Below the pieces are notes generated by a model. That model did no database searches. It saw nothing but the letters and a program-made list of their open reading frames with translations, and had not been told where the DNA came from. The position numbers and the translations under genes are program-made. This document shows, piece after piece, positions 46,761 through 56,817 of a stretch of DNA of 64,000 bases (position 1 is the first letter of the stretch; every line of letters starts with the position of its first letter). The stretch covers positions 1,364,001-1,428,000 of the forward strand of contig NZ_CP145608.1 in assembly GCF_036884295.1 (NCBI RefSeq), in the 5' to 3' direction. Origin of the DNA: Brochothrix thermosphacta DSM 20171 = FSL F6-1036 (GTDB lineage: Bacteria > Bacillota > Bacilli > Lactobacillales > Listeriaceae).

Positions 46761-47813
46761 TTATTTTTCAACATTTTCCGTATCAACAGTCGCTTCTTCT
46801 ACTACTTCAGCAGATTCTGGTAAGTCATCGCCAATACCATAAGCATTACGAACTTTTCCAGAAATTTCTAAACGAGTGTCAGTATGTTCACGTAAATATT
46901 GTTTTGCATTTTCACGACCTTGGCCAATTCGTTCGCCTTCATAAGAATACCATGAACCACTTTTGATAATGATATCTTCTTCAGCTGCCATATCAACCAA
47001 TTCACCTTCACGTGAAATTCCTTCTCCGTATACAATATCAACTTCTGCAATACGGAAAGGTGGCGCTACTTTATTTTTAACAACTTTAATTCGTGTTTTG
47101 TTACCGATAATATCAGTACCTTGTTTTAGTTGTTCAGCACGACGTACTTCTAAACGAACTGACGCATAAAATTTCAATGCACGACCACCTGGTGTAATTT
47201 CAGGGTTACCAAACATAACACCGACTTTTTCACGAATTTGGTTAATGAACAGTGCAATTGTTTTCGATTTGTTGATTGAACCTGATAATTTACGTAAAGC
47301 TTGTGACATTAAACGCGCTTGAAGACCAACGTGTGAGTCTCCCATTTCGCCTTCAATTTCAGCTTTTGGTACCAAAGCAGCTACTGAATCGACAACAACG
47401 ATATCAACGGCTCCTGAACGTACTAACGCTTCACATATTTCAAGTGCTTGTTCACCTGTATCAGGTTGAGAAAGTAGTAATTCATCAATATTAACGCCTA
47501 ATTTTTTAGCATAAGCTGGATCAAGTGCATGCTCTGCATCGATAAACGCCGCTGTTCCGCCTTGTTCTTGAACTTCTGCAATTGCATGTAATGCTACAGT
47601 TGTTTTACCTGAACTTTCTGGACCGTATACTTCAACAACACGTCCACGAGGATAACCACCAACACCTAATGCCACATCAAGTGCCAACGAGCCACTTGGA
47701 ATAGTTTTTATATTGGTATCAGTTTTTTCACCTAATTTCATGATAGAACCTTTACCGAATTGCTTTTCAATTTGTTTTAATGCCTGTTCTAAGGCTGCTT
47801 GACGATTATCCAA
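46761..47813 (-). CDS. recA: Recombinase RecA
   Basis: Forms filaments on single-stranded DNA, drives strand exchange and triggers LexA self-cleavage. The 350 residues have Walker [13 protein letters not shown], the [14 protein letters not shown] Walker B region and the DNA-binding loop [13 protein letters not shown], with an acidic C-terminus. The start is TTG at 47813 (TTG GAT AAT), with GGAGGAAATAAG directly before; there is no ATG alternative nearby. A LexA box lies upstream. Confidence 0.97.
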   Translation of the reverse strand: MDNRQAALEQALKQIEKQFGKGSIMKLGEKTDTNIKTIPSGSLALDVALGVGGYPRGRVVEVYGPESSGKTTVALHAIAEVQEQGGTAAFIDAEHALDPAYAKKLGVNIDELLLSQPDTGEQALEICEALVRSGAVDIVVVDSVAALVPKAEIEGEMGDSHVGLQARLMSQALRKLSGSINKSKTIALFINQIREKVGVMFGNPEITPGGRALKFYASVRLEVRRAEQLKQGTDIIGNKTRIKVVKNKVAPPFRIAEVDIVYGEGISREGELVDMAAEEDIIIKSGSWYSYEGERIGQGRENAKQYLREHTDTRLEISGKVRNAYGIGDDLPESAEVVEEATVDTENVEK

Positions 47814-47861
47814 CTTATTTCCTCCTTCGTAACAAAACGAAATTTATTATCTATAGTTATT

Positions 47862-47890
47862 ACTATAAACGTTCTTTAACCTAATTACAA
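47862..47890 (-). promoter_or_regulatory. recA promoter
   Basis: TTGTAA (47885-47890) and TATAGT (47862-47867) on the minus strand, spacer 17, about 50 bases before the start codon. Confidence 0.65.
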
Positions 47891-47899
47891 GCAAAAGAA

Positions 47900-47913
47900 C
47901 GAACGTATATTCG
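47900..47913. promoter_or_regulatory. LexA box upstream of recA
   Basis: CGAACGTATATTCG matches the SOS box with one deviation and lies ten bases upstream of the -35 of recA. Confidence 0.8.
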
Positions 47914-47947
47914 GTTTTGGTGTAAAAAAGCTGCTACTAAAGCATTT

Positions 47948-49204
47948 CTAATGTGAAGTTTTTGCTGTTTTTTCTTCCCAATACTTGTATAATTGCCAAA
48001 AAGCTTCTTTTACTGCTCTTTCACGATTATATTGGCGGTCCCTTGCAAATAAATGATGTTTTGCAGTTGTGGACGTTTCATCGCTAAACCCAATCCAAAC
48101 ACTACCTGAAGGTTCACCGTCATGAGAACCTGGTCCTGCAACACCTGTGAAACTAACACCGATGTTAGCAGCTGTTTGTTGACGAACATTATTCGCCATC
48201 GTTTTTGCAGTGGCTTCACTGACGACACCGTTTTCTGTTAATAGCTCTTCAGGCACACCCAACAGGCTTGTTTTTGTATCGGTTGCATAAGTGACCAAAC
48301 CACCACGTAAAACGCGCGATGCGCCTGGAACAGAGGCTAATGTCGCTTGGAATAAACCGGCTGTTAAACTCTCTGCGGCTGAAACAGTCAAATTTTGTTC
48401 CGTCAACAAACGCACAACTTTTTCTTCAAGGCTTTCACCATCGTAGCCAAAAAAGTAAGCGCCTAAACGACTCAGTACTTTTTCTTCAAGTTCATCGATT
48501 AATGGCGTTAATTCAGCTGCATTTTGCGAAGAAGCTGTTATTCTTAACGTTACCTCATGTTTACCTGCATATGTGCCTAGTGTAGGATTTGTTTGTTTTG
48601 TAATCAAATCATCTAGCTGATCAGCGAGGCGTGATTCGCCAATACCATAAAAGTGTAAAACACGCGATTCTAGTCGATAATCACCTGCAGCTTTTTCAAG
48701 GCGGTTTCGCACTTCATTGGTAAACATCGTTTTCATTTCGGTTGGTACCCCAGGCATTAATATGTATGTGACACCCTCATGTTCCAACATCATTCCTGGT
48801 GCAAAGCCAACAACGTTATCGAGTACATCGGCACCTTCAATGACATCGGCCTGCAACAGATTATTAGCTGTCATGGGCCCGTCACCACGGCGTTTAAAGA
48901 AATTTAGGATGACCTCTTCAGCCTTGGCGTCACGAACAAGTTCTAATCCAAGAACATCCGCAATCGTTTTTTTTGTTAAATCATCTTGAGTTGGGCCTAA
49001 TCCACCTGTAATAATAATAAGGTTTGCACGCTTCTGAGCTGTGCGAATAACATCACTGAGTCGTTGTGGGTTATCACCAACAACCGTATGATAATACATA
49101 TTATGTCCTGTTAATGCGAGCTCTTCGGAGATGAATTGAGCATTTGTATTAGTAATTTGTCCAAGCAATAGTTCTGTTCCTACAGCGATCATTTCAGCAT
49201 TCAT
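47948..49204 (-). CDS. cinA: CinA family nucleotide amidohydrolase
   Basis: 418 residues: an N-terminal molybdopterin-binding-like domain (EMIAVGTELLLGQ, GGLGPTQDDLTK) linked to ADP-ribose/NMN pyrophosphatase activity in homologues, and a C-terminal CinA domain with SAAESLTAGLFQATL and GVAGPGS, linked to nicotinamide mononucleotide deamidation. It sits between pgsA and recA, the conserved competence-associated location. GAGGATG precedes the ATG. Confidence 0.95.
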   Translation of the reverse strand: MNAEMIAVGTELLLGQITNTNAQFISEELALTGHNMYYHTVVGDNPQRLSDVIRTAQKRANLIIITGGLGPTQDDLTKKTIADVLGLELVRDAKAEEVILNFFKRRGDGPMTANNLLQADVIEGADVLDNVVGFAPGMMLEHEGVTYILMPGVPTEMKTMFTNEVRNRLEKAAGDYRLESRVLHFYGIGESRLADQLDDLITKQTNPTLGTYAGKHEVTLRITASSQNAAELTPLIDELEEKVLSRLGAYFFGYDGESLEEKVVRLLTEQNLTVSAAESLTAGLFQATLASVPGASRVLRGGLVTYATDTKTSLLGVPEELLTENGVVSEATAKTMANNVRQQTAANIGVSFTGVAGPGSHDGEPSGSVWIGFSDETSTTAKHHLFARDRQYNRERAVKEAFWQLYKYWEEKTAKTSH

Positions 49205-49328
49205 TTAAACATCCTCTTCCCCTATTTTATATCTATCTACACGCTGTATTATACCATTCACAGGTCATCATTTTAACTTATCAGTCTGTTAGTTAACATA
49301 ATTTTATTATTCAGTACTTATGAATAAT

Positions 49329-49356
49329 AAAAAACCCCAGATATATAATCTGAGGT
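49329..49356 (-). terminator. Terminator after pgsA
   Basis: CCTCAGAT and ATCTGGGG (one G-T pair) with a five-base loop, followed by six T residues on the minus strand. Confidence 0.85.
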
Positions 49357-49377
49357 CTCAAACGACTAATTGTTTCT

Positions 49378-49959
49378 TTATTTAAATCCGTCACTAAAGA
49401 CATGACGGTTTTGATAAAAATAATTGATACCTGATAACACTGTGAAAAAGACACAGACATAAAAGATAATTAAATCGACACGTATACCTGTTGCTGCAAA
49501 GGGAAAGTTACTTAACATTAATAGCGGTATAGCTACAAGTTGTGTAAATGTTTTAATTTTACCTAACATATTTGCAGCATTGACCTCCCCACCCTCAGCT
49601 AACAAGAGACGTAAGCCAGTGATTGCCAATTCGCGTGAAACAATCAAAACAACTGCCCAAGACGGAATAATATCAGCTCCTACCAAGGCAATAAAAGCCG
49701 CCATTACCAATAATTTATCTGCTAATGGATCCGCAAATTTACCAAAATTAGTCACTAGGTTGTGTTTACGAGCTAAATAACCATCTAACCAATCTGTAAT
49801 TGATGCAACAACAAAAACAATAGTTGCAATTAAATGAGCAACAGTAATTGTAGAGTCTAAGACGGTAAAAGTTCCCCAATTAAACGGAATCAAAAATAGT
49901 ATTAGAAAGACAGGGATTAATAGGATACGTAAAACCGTAAGTTGATTTGGAATATTCAT
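49378..49959 (-). CDS. pgsA: CDP-diacylglycerol-glycerol-3-phosphate 3-phosphatidyltransferase
   Basis: Makes phosphatidylglycerophosphate from CDP-diacylglycerol, the product of cdsA above. The 193 residues have several membrane helices and the CDP-alcohol phosphatidyltransferase motif DWLDGYLARKH then GKFADPLADK. Two adjacent ATGs are possible; the second (49959, MNIPNQLTVLRI) has better spacing from AAAGGAG. It lies between rodZ and cinA. Confidence 0.95.
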   Translation of the reverse strand: MNIPNQLTVLRILLIPVFLILFLIPFNWGTFTVLDSTITVAHLIATIVFVVASITDWLDGYLARKHNLVTNFGKFADPLADKLLVMAAFIALVGADIIPSWAVVLIVSRELAITGLRLLLAEGGEVNAANMLGKIKTFTQLVAIPLLMLSNFPFAATGIRVDLIIFYVCVFFTVLSGINYFYQNRHVFSDGFK

Positions 49960-49989
49960 CATTTTTCTCCTTTAAAAAAGGCGTAAGCT

Positions 49990-50034
49990 GCCCAATATAA
50001 TAAAAGTCATTGAGTATTTTCAAGACTTTTATTA
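49990..50034 (-). terminator. Possible terminator after rodZ
   Basis: AAAAGTC and GACTTTT pair across a 15-base loop, with TTATTATATT following on the minus strand. Confidence 0.4.
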
Positions 50035-50057
50035 CAATTTGCAGTTACCCCTCACTT

Positions 50058-50930
50058 TTATTTTTGTGTAATATTTAATGTGATATTTTGTGTAATAGAA
50101 TCTGAAGCGAAGGTTAATTTTTCACCGTCGATAGTCACCTCTAGAGCTTGTGAATTTCCGACAGTCACATTGACACTTGTTTGACCCGAGAGCTCAACTT
50201 CTTGTTTATTACCCGAAGCAAGTAAGCCTGACTCTAATGATTCTCCTGTTGAAGAAGTAATTGAATTCCAGCTATCACCACTTGTAGCATCTAATACCAA
50301 TTTAAGTTTGGCGCTCTTTGGAGCTTCGATTTCATAAACATTTGATTCTGAGTCTTTATCCGGTGCCGAAATTTTAACATCTCCAGCATCTTGATCTTCT
50401 TCTTTAGAATCACTTGATTCAGATTCTTTACTACTTGACTCCACTTTCGATTCGCCTGATTTGTTAGCTTCATCGATTGAGATACTTGTTGCAGGTGATT
50501 TATCTACCACTGTATCCGTTGACGTTTGTCCTTTGTTATATAACATCCACCATAACGCACCTACAATAACTACTACAATCACTGCTAACACAATTTTAAA
50601 GCCTTTGCCCAATAAAAAAGCAGGAACTTCACGAGGAGCCTTTTTTGGTTTCTCTCTTGTTGCTGTTGTATCGGTTGCATTAACTTCTGTTTTTATTGAA
50701 GGTAGTTCATTGCGATAGGTCGCCATTATTTCATCGCCATCAAGTCCAACGACTTCAGCATATGTACGTATGAAAGCTCGCGTATAAAAATCGCCCGGCA
50801 ACACACTGAAATTCCCTTGTTCAATAGCTTCTAAATATCTTTTTTGTATTTTTGTTTTTTGTTGAAGTTCGTCTAAAGTCATTTTCTTCTCTTTACGACT
50901 TTTCTTTAGCAAATTACCTAATTCGCTCAT
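50058..50930 (-). CDS. rodZ: RodZ-like cell-shape protein (YmfM)
   Basis: 290 residues with start at 50930 (MSELGNLLKKSRKEKK) behind AGGTG. An N-terminal Cro/C1-type helix-turn-helix (about 5-70) is followed by a basic linker, a membrane helix around IVLAVIVVVIVGALWWML, a Ser/Glu/Asp-rich stretch (SKESESSDSKEEDQDAGD) and a C-terminal DUF4115 beta domain. RodZ links MreB to the elongation machinery. It precedes pgsA, as in Bacillus and Listeria. Confidence 0.9.
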   Translation of the reverse strand: MSELGNLLKKSRKEKKMTLDELQQKTKIQKRYLEAIEQGNFSVLPGDFYTRAFIRTYAEVVGLDGDEIMATYRNELPSIKTEVNATDTTATREKPKKAPREVPAFLLGKGFKIVLAVIVVVIVGALWWMLYNKGQTSTDTVVDKSPATSISIDEANKSGESKVESSSKESESSDSKEEDQDAGDVKISAPDKDSESNVYEIEAPKSAKLKLVLDATSGDSWNSITSSTGESLESGLLASGNKQEVELSGQTSVNVTVGNSQALEVTIDGEKLTFASDSITQNITLNITQK

Positions 50931-51575
50931 ACTTTTCACCTGCCATCGCCTTGTTATTTTATGAATCAATCACCAAAAACGAGCATTTATTACTAGATTT
51001 TTTAAGGCAGTTGCAACTTGCCATCTCCAAAATATTAATGTCTCTGCAGGGATCGTATTCTTGTAGTACTTTTTCATCTTATATTAGTTTGATTTTCTAA
51101 AGCATCAATCACTTGAATGATTAATCAGCTTGATTCGCTAAAGTAGAAGCAACAATTACTTGTTATTATTCTAAAAGTAAAAAGAAAGTTACTTTCAGAC
51201 TGAAGATAAACGCCAATCTAGGTATACATACACCCGCTCAGCATTTCTATTCAGTCTGCCGATTTTGTTAAAAATGAGCACTTTATTTTTCAACAGTACC
51301 AACCTTCACTTTTTGCTCGTACTGGCTGATTCATCAATTCAAATCCACACAACACTGTCATTTGGTTGGAAATTTTATTATATATACTACCACCATATTA
51401 TTAAAATTTCATAAAAATATGAGCATATGCAAGATTACCAAAACAAACGTTCGTGTTTTGGTAAAAATACAGTGTGATTTAAGATAAAAACCTCTAATTT
51501 AACATAAAAATGCACTAACATCATTTTAGCACGTCACCTTGCACTTGTCACTTCTAATCAGGTATCGTTTTACAA
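50931..51575. other. Long gap where ymfI is expected
   Basis: About 645 bases between ymfH and rodZ, where Bacillus and Listeria carry the short-chain dehydrogenase ymfI. No dehydrogenase frame is visible. The stretch holds a 35-codon relic (50970-51077) and, at 51441-51454, AAACAAACGTTCGT, a near LexA box. Otherwise nothing recognisable. Confidence 0.5.
50970..51077 (-). pseudogene. Short gene relic, PH-domain-like start
   Basis: A 35-codon frame, MKKYYKNTIPAETLIFW followed by RWQVATALKNLV, reads like the N-terminus of a membrane protein of the YdbS/YdbT (bacterial PH) type and stops abruptly. No Shine-Dalgarno is visible, so it is probably a remnant. The family guess is weak. Confidence 0.3.
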
Positions 51576-52805
51576 CTATTTTTGTGGCTTAATTTTAAAT
51601 GCCAAACTTGACGTTTTTGCAAGTATTGTCTCTGCAAGACTAGACAAATTATCCAACGTAATTTCAGCTAAAATTGATAGCACATCATCAGGATCCGCCT
51701 CTTTAAAATGATAGTCTGCTAACCATTCACTATAGGCCTCGAAATTATCTGATAAAGTAACTAACGTACCAATCAATTCACGCTTAGCACATGTGAAAAC
51801 GTGGTCATTTAATATATCTGGGTGATGCGCAGTTTTTAAAAGTTGCTTGAGTGCTGCGACAGCTTCATCACCACCGGTTCCCATCAACAACAAATAACTA
51901 AAATTATCCTCATACACAAAATGGCTACTAAATGATTCATCGATAATCCCTTTTGCATAAAGTGTATTATAGTTGCTGGAAAGCGGGCTTAACAAAACAT
52001 CTGTTAATAGTTGTCGTTCCAACACACTTTTAATATAGGTACGCCCAGTCTCTTTTACAGCAGGCCAACGAACACCTACTGCAAACTTGTCTAGCTGAAT
52101 CGGCATGCTCATTTGTGCATCATTACCTATTTCTTTAAGAGGGTCACTATGATAGCTTAGTTTACTTGTTGGCATTGTATTAATTTCCCACTGTTTTTCA
52201 AGCTGTAACATGCTCTTAAAGAGGTTATCAGCATTAAAATTACCGGTAATCACCCAAAGCATTTCTTCTGGACGATACATTTGCGCATGCGTCTTTTGTA
52301 CCGTTTCAAGATCGATTTTTGCAACATCTTCTTTTGTACCTGTAATATCAGTTGCAATTAATTGATTTGGAAATAACCCTCCCAGACTCATTTGCATCAA
52401 TGCGGTGTACACATCATCTTCATACATTTCTTGCTCTTGTAGTATTATCGCCTGTTCATGTGCGACATGTTCTGCTGTCCATTGCGGCTGTAGAACCATT
52501 TTCGCTAAACGATTAATTAAAGGTTCAATATCATCTGTCGCCAATACAGTGTAGCTCGTTGACGTTGTTGTTGTAAAAGCATTGATATTTGCGTGTTTTT
52601 CAACAAAAAATTTACTGATATCCAGTGTTTCGGATTGGAACATCATATGTTCAATAAAATGAGCTACCCCTGTTAGTGGTGTCTCTAATTCTGTGGTTGA
52701 GCCAAATGGCACAGTTAACTGTATAAAACTATGATGTGATTCCGGTTTTTCAAGCAGCATCACAGTCATTCCGTTTGCTAATTTTTTCTTAATTGGTGCT
52801 TTCAA
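51576..52805 (-). CDS. ymfH: M16-family peptidase-like protein YmfH
   Basis: 409 residues of the M16 (insulinase-like) fold with an intact zinc motif HFIEH (about residues 48-52). In Bacillus the YmfF/YmfH pair is named for association with EF-P 5-aminopentanol modification. The start is TTG at 52805 behind AAAGGAGCGATCAA, and it overlaps the end of ymfF by 17 bases, so translation is coupled. The usual next gene, ymfI, is missing. Confidence 0.9.
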   Translation of the reverse strand: MKAPIKKKLANGMTVMLLEKPESHHSFIQLTVPFGSTTELETPLTGVAHFIEHMMFQSETLDISKFFVEKHANINAFTTTTSTSYTVLATDDIEPLINRLAKMVLQPQWTAEHVAHEQAIILQEQEMYEDDVYTALMQMSLGGLFPNQLIATDITGTKEDVAKIDLETVQKTHAQMYRPEEMLWVITGNFNADNLFKSMLQLEKQWEINTMPTSKLSYHSDPLKEIGNDAQMSMPIQLDKFAVGVRWPAVKETGRTYIKSVLERQLLTDVLLSPLSSNYNTLYAKGIIDESFSSHFVYEDNFSYLLLMGTGGDEAVAALKQLLKTAHHPDILNDHVFTCAKRELIGTLVTLSDNFEAYSEWLADYHFKEADPDDVLSILAEITLDNLSSLAETILAKTSSLAFKIKPQK

Positions 52806-54078
52806 TTGATCGCTCCTTTTTTAAGAGGCAATAACTGCCCTTATATTCCCATTGTTGCATCATCTTTTGAATCATTTTTGGCGTGATTTCTGCAATCATT
52901 TGTTGCCATTCTGAAAGCGACAACGTATGAGGTAATAATTGACGAGAAAATGCGATATCATTGACTCCTTCTATTTCATCTAATTCTAACTGTAAATCAT
53001 GCCATAATGTTTTTTTAGCAAGGTCAATTTCTTCCTGGGTCACGCCTTGCTCTGCCATTGCTTGTTGTTGGCGTTTCATTAACTCTAGAGCCTTTTCAGT
53101 TTGTTTACTCTCAACACCAGCTATAGCGTATGCTAATTGTTTTGTAATATTCATGCTGCCGTATATTTCATAAGCCAATTGTGCTTGTTCTCTGACTTCT
53201 TCAAACAAACGTGAGTGACTATCAACCGCCCAAATATAATAAGCCAATTGTAAAACTACGCGTTCTTGTTGAGAAGTAATCAGCGGCAATTGGTATGTAA
53301 TAATCGTTTTTGCTTGCATTACATCATGATGTTTTACAGTTTTTCCTAAATCCGCTAACTCACTCTTCCTAAAAGAATAACGTTGGATTTTTTTTACATT
53401 GCCCGTTGGAAATTGATCGAGCTGTTTTTTGATATTGTTCCATTCAACGTCCCCCGTAATCGTAATTAACTGTTCATCTTCCACCATCATTTTCTGATAG
53501 GTTTCTTGAAGTGCTTGTAAATTAATTGTAGTAACATCTTCTTTCACACCAATTGCGTGATAACGGTAGACATCGTTTTGATACAATTTTTGCAATACAT
53601 CCTCCATGGCAATATCTGTAGGATCTTCTTGGATGGAGTCAAACCGTTTAATTAATGTTTCTTGTTCACGAGCAAACAGTTCTTCTAACGCACTTGTTGG
53701 AGTGAATATTGGTTTGAATAGCGTGGATTGTAAGAAAGACCATACATCATCTTCATAATTAATATCATCGATTAGTTTCGGATTAGGATAAATTAACGTG
53801 CAATGAACAATATGATAATCCCCACTCTTTTCAACGATAGCGTCAAGTGATGCGCCAAATAAATACGATAGTCGTTGTTGAAAAGCGTTTAAAGTTGGAT
53901 AATCTTCGCTTAATCCAAACCAATTAGCAAAAAGAGAGCGCTTGGTAATGGTGTCACGCTCAATCAGCGCCTTAAAATGCCACGAGACTTCGACTTGTTG
54001 AAATTGTGTCGTTGCTTCTAACATAACGGGATAACCGTTGATTGTCTGGATTGTTTCATTATTTTTAATTTTTATCAT
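52789..54078 (-). CDS. ymfF: M16-family protein YmfF, catalytically inactive type
   Basis: 429 residues with the M16 fold but no HXXEH motif at the expected site, where the sequence reads FANWFGLSEDYPTLN; this is the normal non-catalytic partner of YmfH. GGGG abuts the ATG, so initiation may rely on coupling to ftsK, whose stop codon ends three bases upstream. Confidence 0.9.
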   Translation of the reverse strand: MIKIKNNETIQTINGYPVMLEATTQFQQVEVSWHFKALIERDTITKRSLFANWFGLSEDYPTLNAFQQRLSYLFGASLDAIVEKSGDYHIVHCTLIYPNPKLIDDINYEDDVWSFLQSTLFKPIFTPTSALEELFAREQETLIKRFDSIQEDPTDIAMEDVLQKLYQNDVYRYHAIGVKEDVTTINLQALQETYQKMMVEDEQLITITGDVEWNNIKKQLDQFPTGNVKKIQRYSFRKSELADLGKTVKHHDVMQAKTIITYQLPLITSQQERVVLQLAYYIWAVDSHSRLFEEVREQAQLAYEIYGSMNITKQLAYAIAGVESKQTEKALELMKRQQQAMAEQGVTQEEIDLAKKTLWHDLQLELDEIEGVNDIAFSRQLLPHTLSLSEWQQMIAEITPKMIQKMMQQWEYKGSYCLLKKERSIESTN

Positions 54079-54081
54079 CCC

Positions 54082-56400
54082 CTATTCCGATTCTTGAATC
54101 GGCCATTCCGTGACATTGACACGACGTGGCTTACTGCCTTCATGTGGTCCAACGATTCCTCGATTTTCCATTTCGTCAACAATACGTGCTGCTCTATTAT
54201 AACCAACTTTAAATTTTCGTTGTAACATCGATACTGAGGCTGCTTGTTGTTGAACAAACATTTGAACCGCCTCATCAAACAATTCATCATCTGGTTCGGC
54301 TTGGTTGGTATCAATCTCATCTGGTATCATTTCTTCTTGGTATTGTGCTTTTTGTTGCTCTATACAGGCATCAACAATCGTTTCTACCTCTTGATCTGAT
54401 AAAAATGCCCCTTGAATACGCGTTGGTTTTGAGGAATCGGCTGTTTTAAAGAGCATATCTCCCATACCTAATAATTTCTCGCCACCTGACATATCAAGGA
54501 TTGTACGAGAATCGATTGCTGAAGAGACAGCAAATGAAATACGTGCCGGAATATTCGCTTTAATTACACCTGTAATAACGTCAACTGACGGACGTTGTGT
54601 TGCAACAATCATATGAATACCTGATGCACGACCCATTTGCGTAATGCGCATAATTGCACTTTCAACATCATTGGATGCGACCAACATTAAGTCGGCTAAT
54701 TCATCAACAATGGTTACGATATAAGGTAACGGTGTTTGTTTAACCGATTCCGTTTCGTTGTTTTCAGCGACAATTTGGTTATAACCTTCAATATTACGCG
54801 TTCCATAATGAGAAAATAAATCATAACGACGTTCCATTTCTGCCACTACTTTTTGTAGTGCTTGAGCTGCTTTTTTAGGATTTGTGACAACGGGTGTTAA
54901 AAGATGTGGTACGCCATTGTACACGCTTAATTCGACCATTTTAGGGTCAATAAGCATCATTTTAACTTCGTGTGGTTTTGCTTTTAATAAAATACTCGTA
55001 ATAATCGAGTTAATACACACTGATTTACCACTACCTGTTGCACCGGCAACGAGCAAATGCGGCATTTTATTTAGTTTAGCCATTACTGCTTCACCAGATA
55101 TATCACGCCCTAAAGCGATTTGTAATTTTTCACTCGGAATATTTTGAGGGTTGTCCTCTAATATTTCACGCAATGTCACCATGGCAACATTTTTATTGGG
55201 TACCTCGATACCTATCACTGATTTACCTGGAATAGGCGCTTGGATACGAACTTCTTTTGCTGCTAATGCCAAAGCAATATCATCAGTTAAACTCACAACC
55301 TTGCTAACTTTCACACCTACAGCTGGTTGAACTTCGTATTCTGTTACAGCCGGTCCTAAATGAACCTCGGTCACTTTAGCATCCACACCAAAACTTTTGA
55401 AAGTCGCTTCCAAGATTTTAGCATTTTCATTAATTTGACGTTTTTCATCGCTTTGATCAACAAACTTTGTAGGATTCAATAAAGTTGTACTTGGTAATTC
55501 ATAGCTTGTATCGATCAAAGGCGCTGTAAACGGCACAACATCAGGCGTGTTTCCAATGACAGGGTCATCATTTTCTGGCACTTCTTTTGCTAGCTCAGTG
55601 ATTGGTTGTGGTTTTGCAGCATTCCCCAACACTTCTGCACGTAAGTCTGGCATTTGTTTACCTTCATTAAATGATTTTATACGTGGTGGTTCATAGGCAA
55701 CGTTTTTGGCTGGTTCTGGTTCAATTTCCTCTGATTCTTTTACAGGTTGACGTTCCACGGTTTTTTTAACTTTTGGTTTTTTTTCTTTATATGCTTTAAT
55801 TTTTTGACTAATTTTAGCAACTAACCAATTTAAAACTTCACGCGGTGAGTGATCGGTCACTAAAAAGACACCTTCAATAAATAATAAAGTTGCCAAAATA
55901 TAGGTACCTACAGCGGCGAATAAGAAATAAGTTAACGTAACAAGTAAGGCCGTAATATACCCCCCGCCGACAGAAACTAATGAAATCGTTTCTAAGCGAT
56001 AGTTGTTCACTAGCTGATTACTGACTTGCATAACACTTAAATCACCAAATAATAGCGGTTGAACAATGGCTGTATGATAGATAACCATAATTGCAAACAA
56101 CATAAAAAACACACCTAAGAAATGTGGTTTTAAAAGCGCTGGCCATTTTCTTTTAACAATAAAGTGAATACCCAATAATCCGATAAGAATTAATAAAACA
56201 CCTGCAAAAGTACCTGCAAGGACAACACTCATCTCAAATAAAAAGCGACCGACGAAACCAAACTGCCCCATCCCAAAAATCGCTAAAATAATCAATATAA
56301 TACCTGCTGATTCAAATGGTACTGGCCATTTTTTTAAATCTAGAACTTTCTTTTTTTTCTTTTTTGTCGTTTTCTTACGTTGTGACCGTTGTTGGGCCAA
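54082..56400 (-). CDS. ftsK: DNA translocase FtsK/SpoIIIE
   Basis: Pumps chromosome DNA through the closing septum. About 772 residues: four N-terminal membrane helices, a Lys/Glu/Pro-rich linker, the motor with Walker [15 protein letters not shown] and Walker [10 protein letters not shown], and a C-terminal gamma winged helix ([20 protein letters not shown]) that reads polarity sequences. The start is ambiguous: GTG at 56409 touches the AGAGG site, so I prefer TTG at 56400 ([12 protein letters not shown]) at nine bases. It leads the ftsK-ymfF-ymfH run. Confidence 0.94.
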   Translation of the reverse strand: MAQQRSQRKKTTKKKKKKVLDLKKWPVPFESAGIILIILAIFGMGQFGFVGRFLFEMSVVLAGTFAGVLLILIGLLGIHFIVKRKWPALLKPHFLGVFFMLFAIMVIYHTAIVQPLLFGDLSVMQVSNQLVNNYRLETISLVSVGGGYITALLVTLTYFLFAAVGTYILATLLFIEGVFLVTDHSPREVLNWLVAKISQKIKAYKEKKPKVKKTVERQPVKESEEIEPEPAKNVAYEPPRIKSFNEGKQMPDLRAEVLGNAAKPQPITELAKEVPENDDPVIGNTPDVVPFTAPLIDTSYELPSTTLLNPTKFVDQSDEKRQINENAKILEATFKSFGVDAKVTEVHLGPAVTEYEVQPAVGVKVSKVVSLTDDIALALAAKEVRIQAPIPGKSVIGIEVPNKNVAMVTLREILEDNPQNIPSEKLQIALGRDISGEAVMAKLNKMPHLLVAGATGSGKSVCINSIITSILLKAKPHEVKMMLIDPKMVELSVYNGVPHLLTPVVTNPKKAAQALQKVVAEMERRYDLFSHYGTRNIEGYNQIVAENNETESVKQTPLPYIVTIVDELADLMLVASNDVESAIMRITQMGRASGIHMIVATQRPSVDVITGVIKANIPARISFAVSSAIDSRTILDMSGGEKLLGMGDMLFKTADSSKPTRIQGAFLSDQEVETIVDACIEQQKAQYQEEMIPDEIDTNQAEPDDELFDEAVQMFVQQQAASVSMLQRKFKVGYNRAARIVDEMENRGIVGPHEGSKPRRVNVTEWPIQESE

Positions 56401-56817
56401 ATCTGCCACCCTCTTCTATATAAATAATTGACTGAATAATCATTCCTAATTATACCATAATCTCTTTAAAACAGAACGTATAGACATATTTATGTCCCCC
56501 TCCGTCTTTTAGTTGACAATAATATCATTATGTTCGCTAAAGTTATCGCAAATAAACACAAAATATGACTGTTATTTTAGAAGACTGCTTTTTACTTACC
56601 TTTTTAAAGCTGATTGGTACTAAATTTAACGTCCCTTTTCAGCTAAATGCAGGCGTGTCCTTTTAAACAGCGCATTATTTAACCTGTTATATTTATACGT
56701 TTATTCAAAAAGCATTCATTGGCTTTTACTTTTCCCTCTTCTTAGAATGTGAGCGCCCTGCTTTTTATTGAGGGAAAGCTAGCTTAATCAGCTGTAAATA
56801 GCATCTGAAATTAAAGG
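56401..56817. other. Intergenic stretch between ftsK and the WYL regulator
   Basis: About 410 A/T-rich bases upstream of ftsK and downstream of the regulator. I see no coding frame with a ribosome site, no strong hairpin with T tract and no repeat. Confidence 0.5.

Noticed and set aside
51441-51454. SOS box upstream of rodZ
   Set aside because: Only one half-site is good, and it is some 500 bases from the nearest start codon; kept as a note, not as a feature.
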